This document shows, piece after piece, positions 1 to 7,925 of a stretch of DNA of 32,608 bases. The DNA comes from Saccharicrinis sp. GTDB taxonomy: Bacteria > Bacteroidota > Bacteroidia > Bacteroidales > Marinilabiliaceae. The translations under genes were made by a program, and so were the position numbers. Within the stretch, counting starts at the first letter, position 1. The number at the start of each line of letters is the position of its first letter. The notes below the pieces were generated by a model. It ran no database searches. It was given only the letters and a program-made list of their open reading frames with translations, and was not told the DNA's origin. The DNA lies in contig JAGXIO010000189.1 of assembly GCA_024635555.1 (NCBI GenBank), positions 1-32,608 of the forward strand. The letters are read 5' to 3'.

Positions 1-136
1 CCGTTATGGTTAGTTTATCTTCGCCCAATTCAAACAAGATATTTTCTAAAATTGGAATGGTACTCTTACTGCTTACAACACGACTTACCGCCTGCAAGTG
101 ATATAGAAGCTCGGAACTTGAAGCTACAAATTTCAT
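1..136 (-). CDS. dnaN: DNA polymerase III subunit beta (sliding clamp), N-terminus only
   Basis: The reverse strand from the ATG at 136-134 is open to the window edge and gives 45 codons beginning MKFVASSSELLYHLQAVSRV, then STIPILENILFEL and EDKLTIT. This is the characteristic first strand-helix-strand of the beta clamp, whose N-terminus typically reads MKF.VSS..LL..L..v..v....t.PIL.n.L. The clamp is a ring-shaped dimer that tethers the replicative polymerase to DNA and recruits other repair and replication factors. About 330 further residues lie outside the window. No dnaA or recF neighbour is visible on this side; the next gene is an unrelated transporter pointing the same way. Identification rests on a short but highly typical N-terminus. 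Confidence 0.88.
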   Translation of the reverse strand, partial: MKFVASSSELLYHLQAVSRVVSSKSTIPILENILFELGEDKLTIT

Positions 137-156
137 ATTATACTATTTATTTTAAA

Positions 157-165
157 TTATCCACA
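157..165. promoter_or_regulatory. DnaA-box match upstream of dnaN
   Basis: TTATCCACA on the plus strand is a perfect match to the strong DnaA box and lies 21 bp upstream of the dnaN start, in the 212-bp spacer between dnaN and the SatP-like gene. A site here could let DnaA influence dnaN transcription. A single 9-mer can occur by chance: the same word also occurs inside the permease gene near 25496. The rest of 166-348 is AT-rich with no other motif I can defend. Confidence 0.35.
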
Positions 166-348
166 TTCGGCACATGTGCAACACACATGATGGCAAAGTT
201 ATCACACTGTTTATAAGCCCTTTAAAAAGCTTATTCTATTTTAACTTTCGAAAGGTAATAATAAACTAATTCTTTGATTTAAGCAAACTTGACAGCAAGT
301 AGTTGTAAGGTTTTATGAACATGTATCAAAGACCACCGTTTTATTCTA

Positions 349-975
349 TTAGCTTGTCATATATTTAGATTGACTAAAATTAGTGGGAAGATCCACAGGA
401 GGATGGATTTCTGCACTTATCAGTGGGCTACCCATTTTCAGCACTGTTTTACCCGCCAAATCATTGATGATAATACCCGCCATCATATACCAAGCACCAA
501 GTGCGCACACAATAAGTTCGTAACCCGCAACTACGTTAAACACCGGATTGCCGAAATGTCCTAGTACCAAAAGAATAAATCCCAAAAGTAAGGTTCCAAA
601 AGTAAACGCCATAGCTTTGTGTACCCGCAGCGAAGCAATGAACATTATCACGGTGTAAAGTGTCCAGGCTAACATAAAAAAACCCACATCAGTAGTTGAT
701 GACTTGTAAACTCCGAAATTATTCAACAACCAGATTATCCCAAGCCCAATCCAGAAGGCACCATAGGCTACAAAGGCGCTATAACCAAAGTTATTGCCCA
801 TTCTTTGTTCCTGAAAACCAGCAATCATCTGGGCTAGACCGCCAAAAATAAATCCCATAGAAACCACAGGACCCAAGCCCATAAGGCCGATATTATGAAA
901 TTGCAATAAGAGTGTTGTGAGCCCGAAGCCCGCTAATCCGACTACCGCCGGATTTCCTTGTTTAGTTAGTGTCAT
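349..975 (-). CDS. GPR1/FUN34/YaaH (SatP-like) acetate/succinate transporter
   Basis: A 208-residue integral membrane protein with the family signature near its N-terminus: NPAVVGLAGFGLTT (about residues 8-21) corresponds to the NPAPLGLxGFGxTT motif of acetate/succinate channels or transporters (SatP/YaaH in E. coli, Gpr1/Ato in yeast). About six hydrophobic segments follow, including YGAFWIGLGIIWLL, and there is a short hydrophilic C-terminal tail. Members move acetate or succinate across the inner membrane. The frame stays open upstream to a TTG at 1011, but the ATG at 975 is preferred: it gives the usual short polar N-terminus before NPA and the normal family length. It is a stand-alone gene. 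Exact substrate is inferred from family only. Confidence 0.87.
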   Translation of the reverse strand: MTLTKQGNPAVVGLAGFGLTTLLLQFHNIGLMGLGPVVSMGFIFGGLAQMIAGFQEQRMGNNFGYSAFVAYGAFWIGLGIIWLLNNFGVYKSSTTDVGFFMLAWTLYTVIMFIASLRVHKAMAFTFGTLLLGFILLVLGHFGNPVFNVVAGYELIVCALGAWYMMAGIIINDLAGKTVLKMGSPLISAEIHPPVDLPTNFSQSKYMTS

Positions 976-1072
976 GAGTAGTTTTAAAAAATAATCGGCG
1001 AAAATAATCAATTGACACTAATATCCAAATATGCCGGAGTGAATAGGAGGGATTATTGATGAAAATATTTGA

Positions 1073-1237
1073 TTATTCAGATACAATATCATTTGTCATG
1101 TTAATATTAGTGTCTAATAAATGAATTGAATATTTTTTTCTTAATAGTATTAAATTCAGATGTCTGCTTTTTTTCTGACCCAAGCTAAAAGAAATAGCCA
1201 TTAGAATAAGTAATGCTGTACAATAAATTCTATTCAT
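1073..1237 (-). CDS. Small putative exported peptide (54 aa), possibly a gene remnant
   Basis: A short minus-strand frame starts at an ATG (1237-1235) and reads MNRIYCTALLILMAISFSLG followed by QKKSRHLNLI, ending at TAA. The first 20 residues look like a Bacteroidota signal peptide (basic start, hydrophobic core, SLG-Q cleavage region), leaving about 34 mostly basic mature residues. No family is recognised. It could be a real secreted micro-peptide, or the 5' stub of a larger secreted protein whose remainder has been lost. It sits in the 516-bp spacer 976-1491 between the SatP-like gene and the aldo/keto reductase. The rest of that spacer holds only the promoter candidate at 1412. Confidence 0.3.
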   Translation of the reverse strand: MNRIYCTALLILMAISFSLGQKKSRHLNLILLRKKYSIHLLDTNINMTNDIVSE

Positions 1238-1411
1238 CTTAAATAGTATAAAATTTTATCACTTATAAGTTTTTAAATGTTGCTTAAATATTTATTAATT
1301 ACATATGTGCAAATTTCAGCAGCCTTGCAGCACCAGGCAGAATTTGATTGTGACTCAGCTCTGATGTAATAAGACAAATGATAGCACAATACCTGCAAGG
1401 ATTACTCTCTT

Positions 1412-1419
1412 TAAATTTG
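1412..1419 (+). promoter_or_regulatory. Candidate -7 promoter box for the aldo/keto reductase gene
   Basis: TAAATTTG matches the Bacteroidota -7 consensus TAnnTTTG and lies about 72 bp before the ATG at 1492. No TTG was seen at the expected -33 spacing, so support is only partial. Confidence 0.3.
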
Positions 1420-1491
1420 ATTTAGCCTTCACGTCTAAGATGTTAGATAAATTATTACCTTTAAGGTATTCTCTTTCAAAACAACTTCATC

Positions 1492-2496
1492 ATGGATAAT
1501 TCGCGACGAACATTTTTAAAACACATGGCATTGGCAACGGGAGCCATGATGATACCCGTATCAGGTTTTGGAGCGCCAAGAACCGACAAATGGGGTCAGA
1601 TGCTTCCGTTGAGGAAGCTGGGCAAAACAGGAAAAGAAGTAACCATGCTGGGTCTGGGAGGGTATCATGTGGGTTGGACCACGGAGAAAGATGCCCAGGA
1701 GGTGATAGAAACGGCGATGGCCGGTGGAATCAGGTTTTTTGATACCGCCGAGTCGTACGACAATGGGGGAAGCGAAACGCGTTACGGGAAGTATCTGGTG
1801 CCCAAGTATCGGGATGAAGTGTTTATCATGAGTAAGTCAACTGCAAAAAACGGCAAACTGGCCTTGGAACATCTGGAAGGTTCGTTACAGAGAATGGGCT
1901 GCGACTATGTTGATTTATGGCAGGTGCATTCGCTATCAACTCCCGCAGATGTAGATGAGAGGATTGAAAACGAAATACTGGAAGTATTTGAAAAAGCAAA
2001 GGCACAGGGCAAGGTAAAGCATATAGGGTTTACAGGGCACCAAAATCCATTCGCGCACCAACGGATGTTAGAACGAACCGCCAGCAAGGATATTTTTGAA
2101 ACGGTGCAAATGCCCATCAATGTTATCGATTCTTATTTTCATAGTTTTATCGAACATGTTCTGCCTATAGCCCTAGAGCGTAATTTTGGTGTTTTGGCCA
2201 TGAAAACACTTTCGGACGGTCGGTTTTTTGGGGAGAAAAAAATGAATGAAAAATTAATATGGACATCCGACGACCCGCTGATACCTAACCACATTTCGGC
2301 AGAAGAAGCCTTATTTTTTGTGTGGTCGTTACCGGTAAGTGTGCTCATTACAGGTGCCGAAAATAAGATGATGCTGCAAGAGAAAATAGATATGGCCAAT
2401 AGATTCGTAAAATATTCGCAGCAGGACAGAATCAATTTAATGGAAAAAGTGCATGAAAAAGCAGGTGGCAAAATAGAATACTATAAAAAAGTATAG
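1492..2496 (+). CDS. Tat-exported aldo/keto reductase
   Basis: A 334-residue NADPH-dependent-type aldo/keto reductase with an exported N-terminus. Residues 4-10 (SRRTFLK) are a textbook twin-arginine motif followed by a hydrophobic stretch and a likely cleavage site near GFGA, so it is predicted to be folded in the cytoplasm and moved to the periplasm. The AKR catalytic tetrad is visible: Asp84 in FFDTAESYD, Tyr89, Lys115 in IMSKS, and His146 in WQVHS. The barrel is of usual length, and there is no C-terminal Cys-rich 4Fe-4S domain as in some related proteins. Tat export fits a protein that binds its cofactor before export. The substrate is unknown. The start is the ATG directly before the Tat motif. 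No operon partner is apparent. Confidence 0.9.
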   Translation: MDNSRRTFLKHMALATGAMMIPVSGFGAPRTDKWGQMLPLRKLGKTGKEVTMLGLGGYHVGWTTEKDAQEVIETAMAGGIRFFDTAESYDNGGSETRYGKYLVPKYRDEVFIMSKSTAKNGKLALEHLEGSLQRMGCDYVDLWQVHSLSTPADVDERIENEILEVFEKAKAQGKVKHIGFTGHQNPFAHQRMLERTASKDIFETVQMPINVIDSYFHSFIEHVLPIALERNFGVLAMKTLSDGRFFGEKKMNEKLIWTSDDPLIPNHISAEEALFFVWSLPVSVLITGAENKMMLQEKIDMANRFVKYSQQDRINLMEKVHEKAGGKIEYYKKV

Positions 2497-2693
2497 TGGT
2501 ACCATAAAACACTAAAGCGTTAAGTATATCATTTTAACGAATCGTATCCTTTACACATCTTTTTTGCTATCTGTGCTGTTGCACTCGTATCGAATACAGG
2601 GAGTTGTAACGGCCGGGAACCTAAAAAATGCGACCGGCATATTTACCAGTTTCACTTGCGACAGCATTGTATGGAAGTAGAAACATAAAGGTA

Positions 2694-3839
2694 TTACTCA
2701 AAACCCAGCTTCGTAATAAAAAAATTAGGTGAAAATGTGAGGCTTATGCCATAGGAGTATTCCATCTGCTCGGCATCTACATCGTAATAAGTAGCGGCCT
2801 GCGCCATAAATTTAACCTTCTTAAAAATTTTTTTGTTAAAGGTAAACTTAGTGCTTACTATACTTCTGTTTCTATTGTAATATCCCAACTTATGATCCGA
2901 AATTGACCAAAAAAGAGGACTGCCTTTTTTTGCAAAGTAGTTTTCCGACCTCCAATAACCCAACATAAATTCGCCATACTTATAGGTAAGCAAACCTATT
3001 GGGTAAATAGCACGTCCGCTTGTAAAGGGCAATCCCAGCGCTTCTGTGAGTTCGCTAAAAGTTAAAAAATACGTTTGTAAAGCCACCTTTTTTAAAAACC
3101 TGTCACCAAGATCTCGCGACAACTTAATTCCCACCACCTTATTAAACAACGAATAGGATTCTGTTGTATAATCACTTACTTGGCCACCCACATGAAACGT
3201 GGTAAGTTGTACAGGAATGCTGATATCAATTACCGATTCCGGATTCGTAAGTTTGTAATCCAGACTAACACCTGCGGTAAACATCTCAGGGATGCTGTCA
3301 CCTTTGAAAATAAATTGTTCCCAATCCACCCAAGCATCAAGCCATAGTTTTGGCGAGGTATGGAAAAATTGAACTCCAGATTCATCCGGCTTGAGGAAAA
3401 GCAATTCAGGATCAAACAATGGTTCTATCAAGCGGTGCTGAACATTGCCTCTGATATTTCCCAAAATCATGTCCCAATCGTCGGACAGCTTAACGTGTGC
3501 CGAAACTATCGGAAAGACTTCGGAGAAATCTTCATTACCATTATATTTTAATACATGAGCGCCAATTTTTATGCGAACTTTTTTGCCAGCATAATACATC
3601 AACGAAGGCTGCACAGAATAGCCTGGCATAGTGCGTCCCTCGGTGTATTCTCCAAAGTACTCGTTGTTTATAACAAAGTTATTAAGCTCTAACCTAAAGT
3701 AAAATTTGTCCGTAGCGCTGGTATCAAAATCGGCATAGGCATATTTGTACGATTCGTTTATTTGTGTCCAACCGCCAACACAAGTAAAAAAAAAGCTTAC
3801 TCCCAACAAAAGAGTTTTATAAAAAATACGTGCATTCAT
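2694..3839 (-). CDS. Predicted outer-membrane beta-barrel protein, function unknown
   Basis: About 381 residues from the ATG at 3839, with a signal peptide (MNARIFYKTLLLG..FFFTCVGGWTQ). After it come many short alternating amphipathic strands rich in aromatic residues, for example KFYFRLELNNFVI, YSVQPSLMYYAGKKVRIKIG and FMLGYWRSENYF, and the chain ends with an aromatic C-terminus (FITKLGFE). This is the pattern of a Bacteroidota outer-membrane barrel of roughly 16-18 strands. No named family was recognised. The frame remains open upstream to a TTG at 3866, but the ATG gives a better signal peptide. It is convergent with the aldo/keto reductase, with a 197-bp gap and no intrinsic terminator visible. 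Confidence 0.6.
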   Translation of the reverse strand: MNARIFYKTLLLGVSFFFTCVGGWTQINESYKYAYADFDTSATDKFYFRLELNNFVINNEYFGEYTEGRTMPGYSVQPSLMYYAGKKVRIKIGAHVLKYNGNEDFSEVFPIVSAHVKLSDDWDMILGNIRGNVQHRLIEPLFDPELLFLKPDESGVQFFHTSPKLWLDAWVDWEQFIFKGDSIPEMFTAGVSLDYKLTNPESVIDISIPVQLTTFHVGGQVSDYTTESYSLFNKVVGIKLSRDLGDRFLKKVALQTYFLTFSELTEALGLPFTSGRAIYPIGLLTYKYGEFMLGYWRSENYFAKKGSPLFWSISDHKLGYYNRNRSIVSTKFTFNKKIFKKVKFMAQAATYYDVDAEQMEYSYGISLTFSPNFFITKLGFE

Positions 3840-4293
3840 CGTAGAGTATTTAAATAGGCGTACCAAAAACTAAAATCGATTGTTTGGTGCGAATAGTGTA
3901 AGATATAAACAATTAACTTCTTTGGGCTATAATTGTTTTATTAACACTTATTCAATGAATACTTGTGCGGATACAAAAGGTTACAGGTTTTTTTAGCGGA
4001 TAGCAATTAGCGGGTGGCGAGCCTTGAATTTTTGCTTTACTTTTGGCAGCTTATCTAACAAATAAAAGATGCTAATGTGGCTTGTTTAATCGGAAAGGCT
4101 ACCACTACTTTGCCATTATCTTATACATGGGCTTACTCACAGGGTGACTGCTTCCTTTTTTACTCACAGGGTGACTATTTATATGACGCCGATAGTCACC
4201 CCGTGAGTAAGTTGCTTCACCCCATGAGTAGCTTTGCCGAGATGGCGAACCGCTGTAAAAAACAGGCCATGCAGCAATCTGCTATTAGCCAAC
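3840..4293. other. Gene-free spacer carrying a palindromic element
   Basis: This 454-bp stretch separates two minus-strand genes. It contains the upstream region of the barrel gene, a low-complexity tract near 3996-4030 (AGCAATTAGCGGGTGGCGAG), and the nested palindrome at 4131-4233. One plus-strand open frame crosses it into the pheT end, but it has no plausible protein character. Confidence 0.6.
4131..4233. repeat. Nested palindrome built from four copies of a 17-bp unit
   Basis: TTACTCACAGGGTGACT occurs at 4133-4149 and again at 4160-4176. Inverted copies follow at 4194-4210 (AGTCACCCCGTGAGTAA) and, more degenerate, at 4215-4231. The inner pair forms a 19-bp stem (4160-4178 with 4192-4210, one mismatch) around a 13-nt loop, and the outer pair can form a second, weaker stem around it. 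It lies beyond the 3' end of pheT. On the pheT-sense strand the run next to the stem is A rather than U, so it is not a classical intrinsic terminator. It is probably a dispersed palindromic element or a protein-binding or cruciform site. Confidence 0.75.
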
Positions 4294-6747
4294 CTATCTC
4301 AACTGCGCACCTAATTGCTTTTGGAAGTTGCTAATGAGGTTATTCATTATCTTTTCGATTTGATTATCGGTAAGCGTTTTATTTTCATCTTGCAGAATAA
4401 AATTAACAGCATACGACTTTTTATCGGCACCCAATTTTTCGCCTTCGTAAATATCAAACAAGGATACACTTTTCAATAGTTTACGCTCCGTTTTTATTGC
4501 AATATCCTGTATCTGACCAAAACTTACCTTTTTATCAACCAGTAAAGCCAAGTCGCGGCTCACTTCGGGATATTTGGGTATTTCCTTGTAAAGCACTTTT
4601 TGCTTTCCGGCCAAGGTTAAAAGTTTGTCCCAATTCAGCTCGGCAAAATAAACGGTTTCTTTAAGTCCAAAGTTTTTACCTAGAGCTGGGTTTACAATAC
4701 CAAAATCAACCAAATGAATGTTATTTTTTGTGCCGATGCCAATGCCCTCAATAAAAATATTGTTGCTCACCGGGTTTTCTACAATCATGCCTTGGGGAAT
4801 ATTAAGGCGAGTAAGTACCTGTTCCACAACGGATCTTATATCGGCAAAGGAAACTTCCCGCTGGGGAGCATTCCAATGGGCAGTAATCATATTACCGGTA
4901 AGGAATACGCCCAAACGTTGCTCTTCAGTATATTTATTTAAATCTCCTTTTTCGCCATCGGGGTTCAGAGCGTAGCAATTACCAAACTCAAAAATCTTAA
5001 TATCCCCGTTTTTGCGGTTGATATTATGAACTATAGATTCCAAGCCACCCATGATGAGCGATTGGCGCATCCCACCCAAATCGGAGCTCAACGGGTTAAA
5101 AAGCTTCACCACGTTACCTTCGGGATATTTATCCAATTTTTCGTAGTGCGATGGTTTGGTCAGCGAGTTGCACATTATCTCGTTAAAGCCCTGTGCTACC
5201 AACATATTGGCAATAATATTTTTCACCTTATGGTTATCCGGCTTAACCGAATAAACCAATGTAGAATGCACATCAGTGGGTATTTCGATGTTGTTGTAAC
5301 CATATATCCGCAAAACATCTTCTATCACATCCACTTCACGCTGCACGTCAACTCTATAGGGAGGTATGGATAGCAACAACCCATTTTCGTCCTCGCTTGT
5401 TATTTGCATATCTAAAGCCGTTAAAATGCCTTTGATAGTTTCTTGTTTTAGCTCTTTACCTATTAGGCGTTGGATATTTTTCCAGGTAACGGCAACCTCA
5501 AAATTCTTTATGGGGTTGGGATAAATATCAATTATATCCGACGAAATGCTTCCTCCGGCCACTTCTTTAATCAGCAATGCCGCCCGCTGTAAAGCAAAAA
5601 CCGTAATATTGGGATCTATACCTCGCTCAAAGCGGAACGAAGCATCGGTACTTAAAGTAAATCGTTTGGCCGTTTTACGTACAAAAACCGGATTAAAATA
5701 GGCACTCTCCAAAAATATTTTGGTGGTAGATTCCTTTACCCCACTTTTAACACCTCCATAAACGCCGGCAATACACATGCCTTCTTCGGCATTACAAATC
5801 ATCAAATCCTGGTCAGACAGCTCTCTTTCAACCTCATCGAGCGTGGTAAACTTGCTGTTATTAGGCAAGGTTTTTACAATAACCTGATTACCTTTTATTT
5901 CATCACCATCAAAAGCATGCAAGGGCTGGCCTAACTCGTGCAGCACAAAATTGGTTACGTCCACAATATTATTGATGGGTGTTAAGCCTATGGTGGTCAG
6001 TTTGTTTTTGAGCCAATCGGGCGAATCTTTCACCTCCACATTCGAAATGGTAAGGCCGGCATACCTGGGACAAGCTTCGGCGTGCTCCACTTTTACATCA
6101 ACCACAAAGTCTTTATTCTCAACCATAAAATCATCCACCGAAGGAAGTATCAGTTTTACCTCCTCACCATTTGCTTTTAAATAAGCAGCCAAATCGCGAG
6201 CCACACCATAGTGCGAAGCAGCATCGGCGCGGTTGGGTGTTAAATCCACTTCAAAAACAGTGTCAGTCTCTACATTAAAATACGTTTTGGCAGGGGTTCC
6301 TACTTTGGCATCGGAAGGTAATACCATAATACCATCATGGCTGCTTCCTAAACCAATTTCATCCTCGGCACAAATCATACCCCACGACTCCTCTCCTCTT
6401 ATCTTACCTTTTTTAATGATAAAACTCTCGTCGCCATTATACAGAACGGTTCCAATGGTTGCTACCACCACTTTTTGACCCGCTGCCACGTTGGGTGCCC
6501 CACAAACAATGGACAAAGCTTCGGGCGCACCAGTATTAACGGTGGTCAAACTCAACTTGTCGGCATTCGGATGTTGTTGGCAGGTAAGTACCTCTCCTAT
6601 CACCAGACCTTCCAAACCTCCTTTTACAGATTCTACCTGTTCCATTCCACCTACCTCAAGGCCAATATCAGTAAGGATTTCCGAAATTTTTTGAGTTTCG
6701 ATATTTAAATTTAAATAATTTTTTAACCAGTTATATGAAATTTGCAT
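4294..6747 (-). CDS. pheT: Phenylalanine--tRNA ligase beta subunit
   Basis: An 817-residue beta subunit of the alpha2-beta2 phenylalanyl-tRNA synthetase, which charges tRNA-Phe in the cytoplasm. It begins MQISYNWLKNYLNL, the usual PheT N-terminus. Domains run in the expected order: an EMAP-type tRNA-binding OB fold (about 45-160, with VIGEVLTCQQHPNADKLSL), the B3/B4 editing region (FFE. and VTNFVLHELGQPLHAFD), the B5 domain (about 405-480), the catalytic-like core (FERGIDPN earlier; FNPLSSDLGGMRQSL later) and a C-terminal FDX-ACB anticodon-binding domain (YKEIPKYPEVSRDLALLVD). The frame is open to 6864, but the promoter at 6833-6864 and the conserved start favour the ATG at 6747. The alpha subunit pheS is not in the window, so the two genes are unlinked here. 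Confidence 0.97.
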   Translation of the reverse strand: MQISYNWLKNYLNLNIETQKISEILTDIGLEVGGMEQVESVKGGLEGLVIGEVLTCQQHPNADKLSLTTVNTGAPEALSIVCGAPNVAAGQKVVVATIGTVLYNGDESFIIKKGKIRGEESWGMICAEDEIGLGSSHDGIMVLPSDAKVGTPAKTYFNVETDTVFEVDLTPNRADAASHYGVARDLAAYLKANGEEVKLILPSVDDFMVENKDFVVDVKVEHAEACPRYAGLTISNVEVKDSPDWLKNKLTTIGLTPINNIVDVTNFVLHELGQPLHAFDGDEIKGNQVIVKTLPNNSKFTTLDEVERELSDQDLMICNAEEGMCIAGVYGGVKSGVKESTTKIFLESAYFNPVFVRKTAKRFTLSTDASFRFERGIDPNITVFALQRAALLIKEVAGGSISSDIIDIYPNPIKNFEVAVTWKNIQRLIGKELKQETIKGILTALDMQITSEDENGLLLSIPPYRVDVQREVDVIEDVLRIYGYNNIEIPTDVHSTLVYSVKPDNHKVKNIIANMLVAQGFNEIMCNSLTKPSHYEKLDKYPEGNVVKLFNPLSSDLGGMRQSLIMGGLESIVHNINRKNGDIKIFEFGNCYALNPDGEKGDLNKYTEEQRLGVFLTGNMITAHWNAPQREVSFADIRSVVEQVLTRLNIPQGMIVENPVSNNIFIEGIGIGTKNNIHLVDFGIVNPALGKNFGLKETVYFAELNWDKLLTLAGKQKVLYKEIPKYPEVSRDLALLVDKKVSFGQIQDIAIKTERKLLKSVSLFDIYEGEKLGADKKSYAVNFILQDENKTLTDNQIEKIMNNLISNFQKQLGAQLR

Positions 6748-6832
6748 TTTAAAAGATTTTATATTTTGTTTGGAACGAACACTAGCTGTGGAATTTACAT
6801 ACACAACAGAGCCAAATAACTTTTTGCGGAAA

Positions 6833-6864
6833 CAAAAGTAATTATTTTGCGCGCAACTTGCCAA
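6833..6864 (-). promoter_or_regulatory. Promoter of pheT
   Basis: On the minus strand TACTTTTG (6840-6833) matches the Bacteroidota -7 box TAnnTTTG. A TTG at 6864-6862 sits 21 bp upstream in the -33 position. Transcription would begin near 6826, giving a leader of about 80 nt before the ATG at 6747. This argues against any upstream start for pheT. No leader peptide or T-box-like structure was recognised in the leader. Confidence 0.55.
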
Positions 6865-6939
6865 TATAGGTGTTTAAAACTAAGTAGTGTCTCTTAGAAA
6901 AGACAACAATTCTTTTATAAAGACAGGGTAATTCTCACG

Positions 6940-7030
6940 TTTCACCCCTAAATCCCCTAAAGGGGACTGGAAAGAGCACATTGATTCTCAACAATTCCAC
7001 CTTTAGGGGATAGGGGTAAGTAAGGTGAAA
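6940..7030. repeat. Palindromic intergenic repeat between pheT and surE
   Basis: The left arm (6944-6966, ACCCCTAAATCCCCTAAAGG and following bases) is an imperfect inverted copy of the right arm (about 6995-7019, containing CCTTTAGGGGATAGGGGTAA). An outer pair TTTCACC and GGTGAAA encloses both. The spacer between arms is about 30 bp. No coding sequence is supported, although a 64-codon minus-strand frame crosses it. It resembles the REP- or MITE-like palindromes that recur between genes in Bacteroidota. It lies within the 413-bp spacer 6748-7160. Confidence 0.65.
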
Positions 7031-7116
7031 AATAAATGAACTCAGACTCTTCGGAGTAGATTCTAGTTCCTATTTTCATTCCACAGAATAATATTTCAAT
7101 ATCTGCGTATGTATTG

Positions 7117-7124
7117 TATCTTTG
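7117..7124 (+). promoter_or_regulatory. Promoter -7 box of surE
   Basis: TATCTTTG is an exact match to TAnnTTTG and lies 37 bp before the GTG at 7161. The upstream TTG start of the same frame (7122-7124) falls inside this box, so the box and the GTG start support each other. A clear -33 TTG was not seen. Confidence 0.5.
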
Positions 7125-7160
7125 ACCATTCATTTTATTATCATAAAACATCTTTATACC

Positions 7161-7925
7161 GTGAAAAATAAACCATTGATATTAATTACCAACGACGACG
7201 GCATCCATGCCAAAGGAATAGCCTGCTTGGTTGAGGCCATGAAGGGTTTTGGCGACTTGGTGGTGATATCGGCAAATGAATCATTCTCGGGCATGTCACA
7301 CGCCATAACCGTAAAAACTCCGCTTTATCTTAAAGATATGGGCACTAAAGACGATGTGCAGTATTACATGACCAACGGCACGCCGGTAGACTGTGTTAAA
7401 CTGGCTTTGCATACCGTACTAAAACGCCATCCCGATTTTATAGTCTCAGGTATCAATCACGGTTCAAACAGCTCCACCAGTCTGCATTATTCAGGTACCA
7501 TGGGAGCGGCACGCGAAGGTGCCCTAAACGGTATTCCATCCCTTGGCTTTTCATTATTGACTTATGAATCCGATGCCGATTTTTCGAGCTGCCATAAAGT
7601 TATAAAAGTAGTTTTCGAAGATGTGCTTAAAGACGGATTGAATACTGGTGTTTTTTTAAATGTGAATATCCCGTATACCGATAAGATAAAAGGCATTAAA
7701 TATTGCCGCCAAGGAAAAGGCAAATGGATGGAGGAGTTTATGGAACGTACAGATCCGCGAGGAAGGCAATACTTTTGGCTCACCGGATATTTCGAAAATT
7801 TAGAGCCCGAAGCCACAGATACCGATGAATATTATTTGGCAAATAATTATGCCAGCGTTGTGCCCTGCACCATTGATGCAACAGATGTGGAATCGTTAAA
7901 GAAAAACAAAAGTTATGAATTGTAA
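7161..7925 (+). CDS. surE: 5'/3'-nucleotidase SurE
   Basis: A 254-residue SurE-family metal-dependent nucleoside monophosphate phosphatase. The N-terminal strand ends in LILITNDDG, with Asn11, Asp12 and Asp13 at the metal site; SGMSHAIT (about residue 43) carries the conserved Ser; NGTPVDCVKLAL and SGINHGSN supply the remaining active-site residues. Length is normal for the family. The GTG at 7161 is chosen because the motif then sits at the usual distance from the start and the TTG further upstream overlaps the promoter. It is the first gene of a tight plus-strand group with a small membrane protein (11-bp overlap) and lpxB. Family members dephosphorylate nucleotides in stationary phase or stress. 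Confidence 0.95.
   Translation: MKNKPLILITNDDGIHAKGIACLVEAMKGFGDLVVISANESFSGMSHAITVKTPLYLKDMGTKDDVQYYMTNGTPVDCVKLALHTVLKRHPDFIVSGINHGSNSSTSLHYSGTMGAAREGALNGIPSLGFSLLTYESDADFSSCHKVIKVVFEDVLKDGLNTGVFLNVNIPYTDKIKGIKYCRQGKGKWMEEFMERTDPRGRQYFWLTGYFENLEPEATDTDEYYLANNYASVVPCTIDATDVESLKKNKSYEL

Noticed and set aside
2524-2688. Open frame reading FFAICAVALVSNTGSCNGRE, like a small lipoprotein
   Set aside because: There is no ATG, GTG or TTG between the preceding stop and the lipobox-like part, so it cannot be called a gene; at best it is a degenerate remnant.
3867-4293. Possible intrinsic terminator for pheT from the strong hairpin
   Set aside because: On the pheT-sense strand the stem is followed by an A run, not a U run.
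4077-4334. 85-codon plus-strand frame downstream of pheT
   Set aside because: It runs through the nested palindrome, which explains its repeated residues, and overlaps the pheT end antisense; no protein-like features.
6957-7151. 64-codon minus-strand frame between pheT and surE
   Set aside because: It overlaps the palindromic repeat and the surE promoter and resembles no family.
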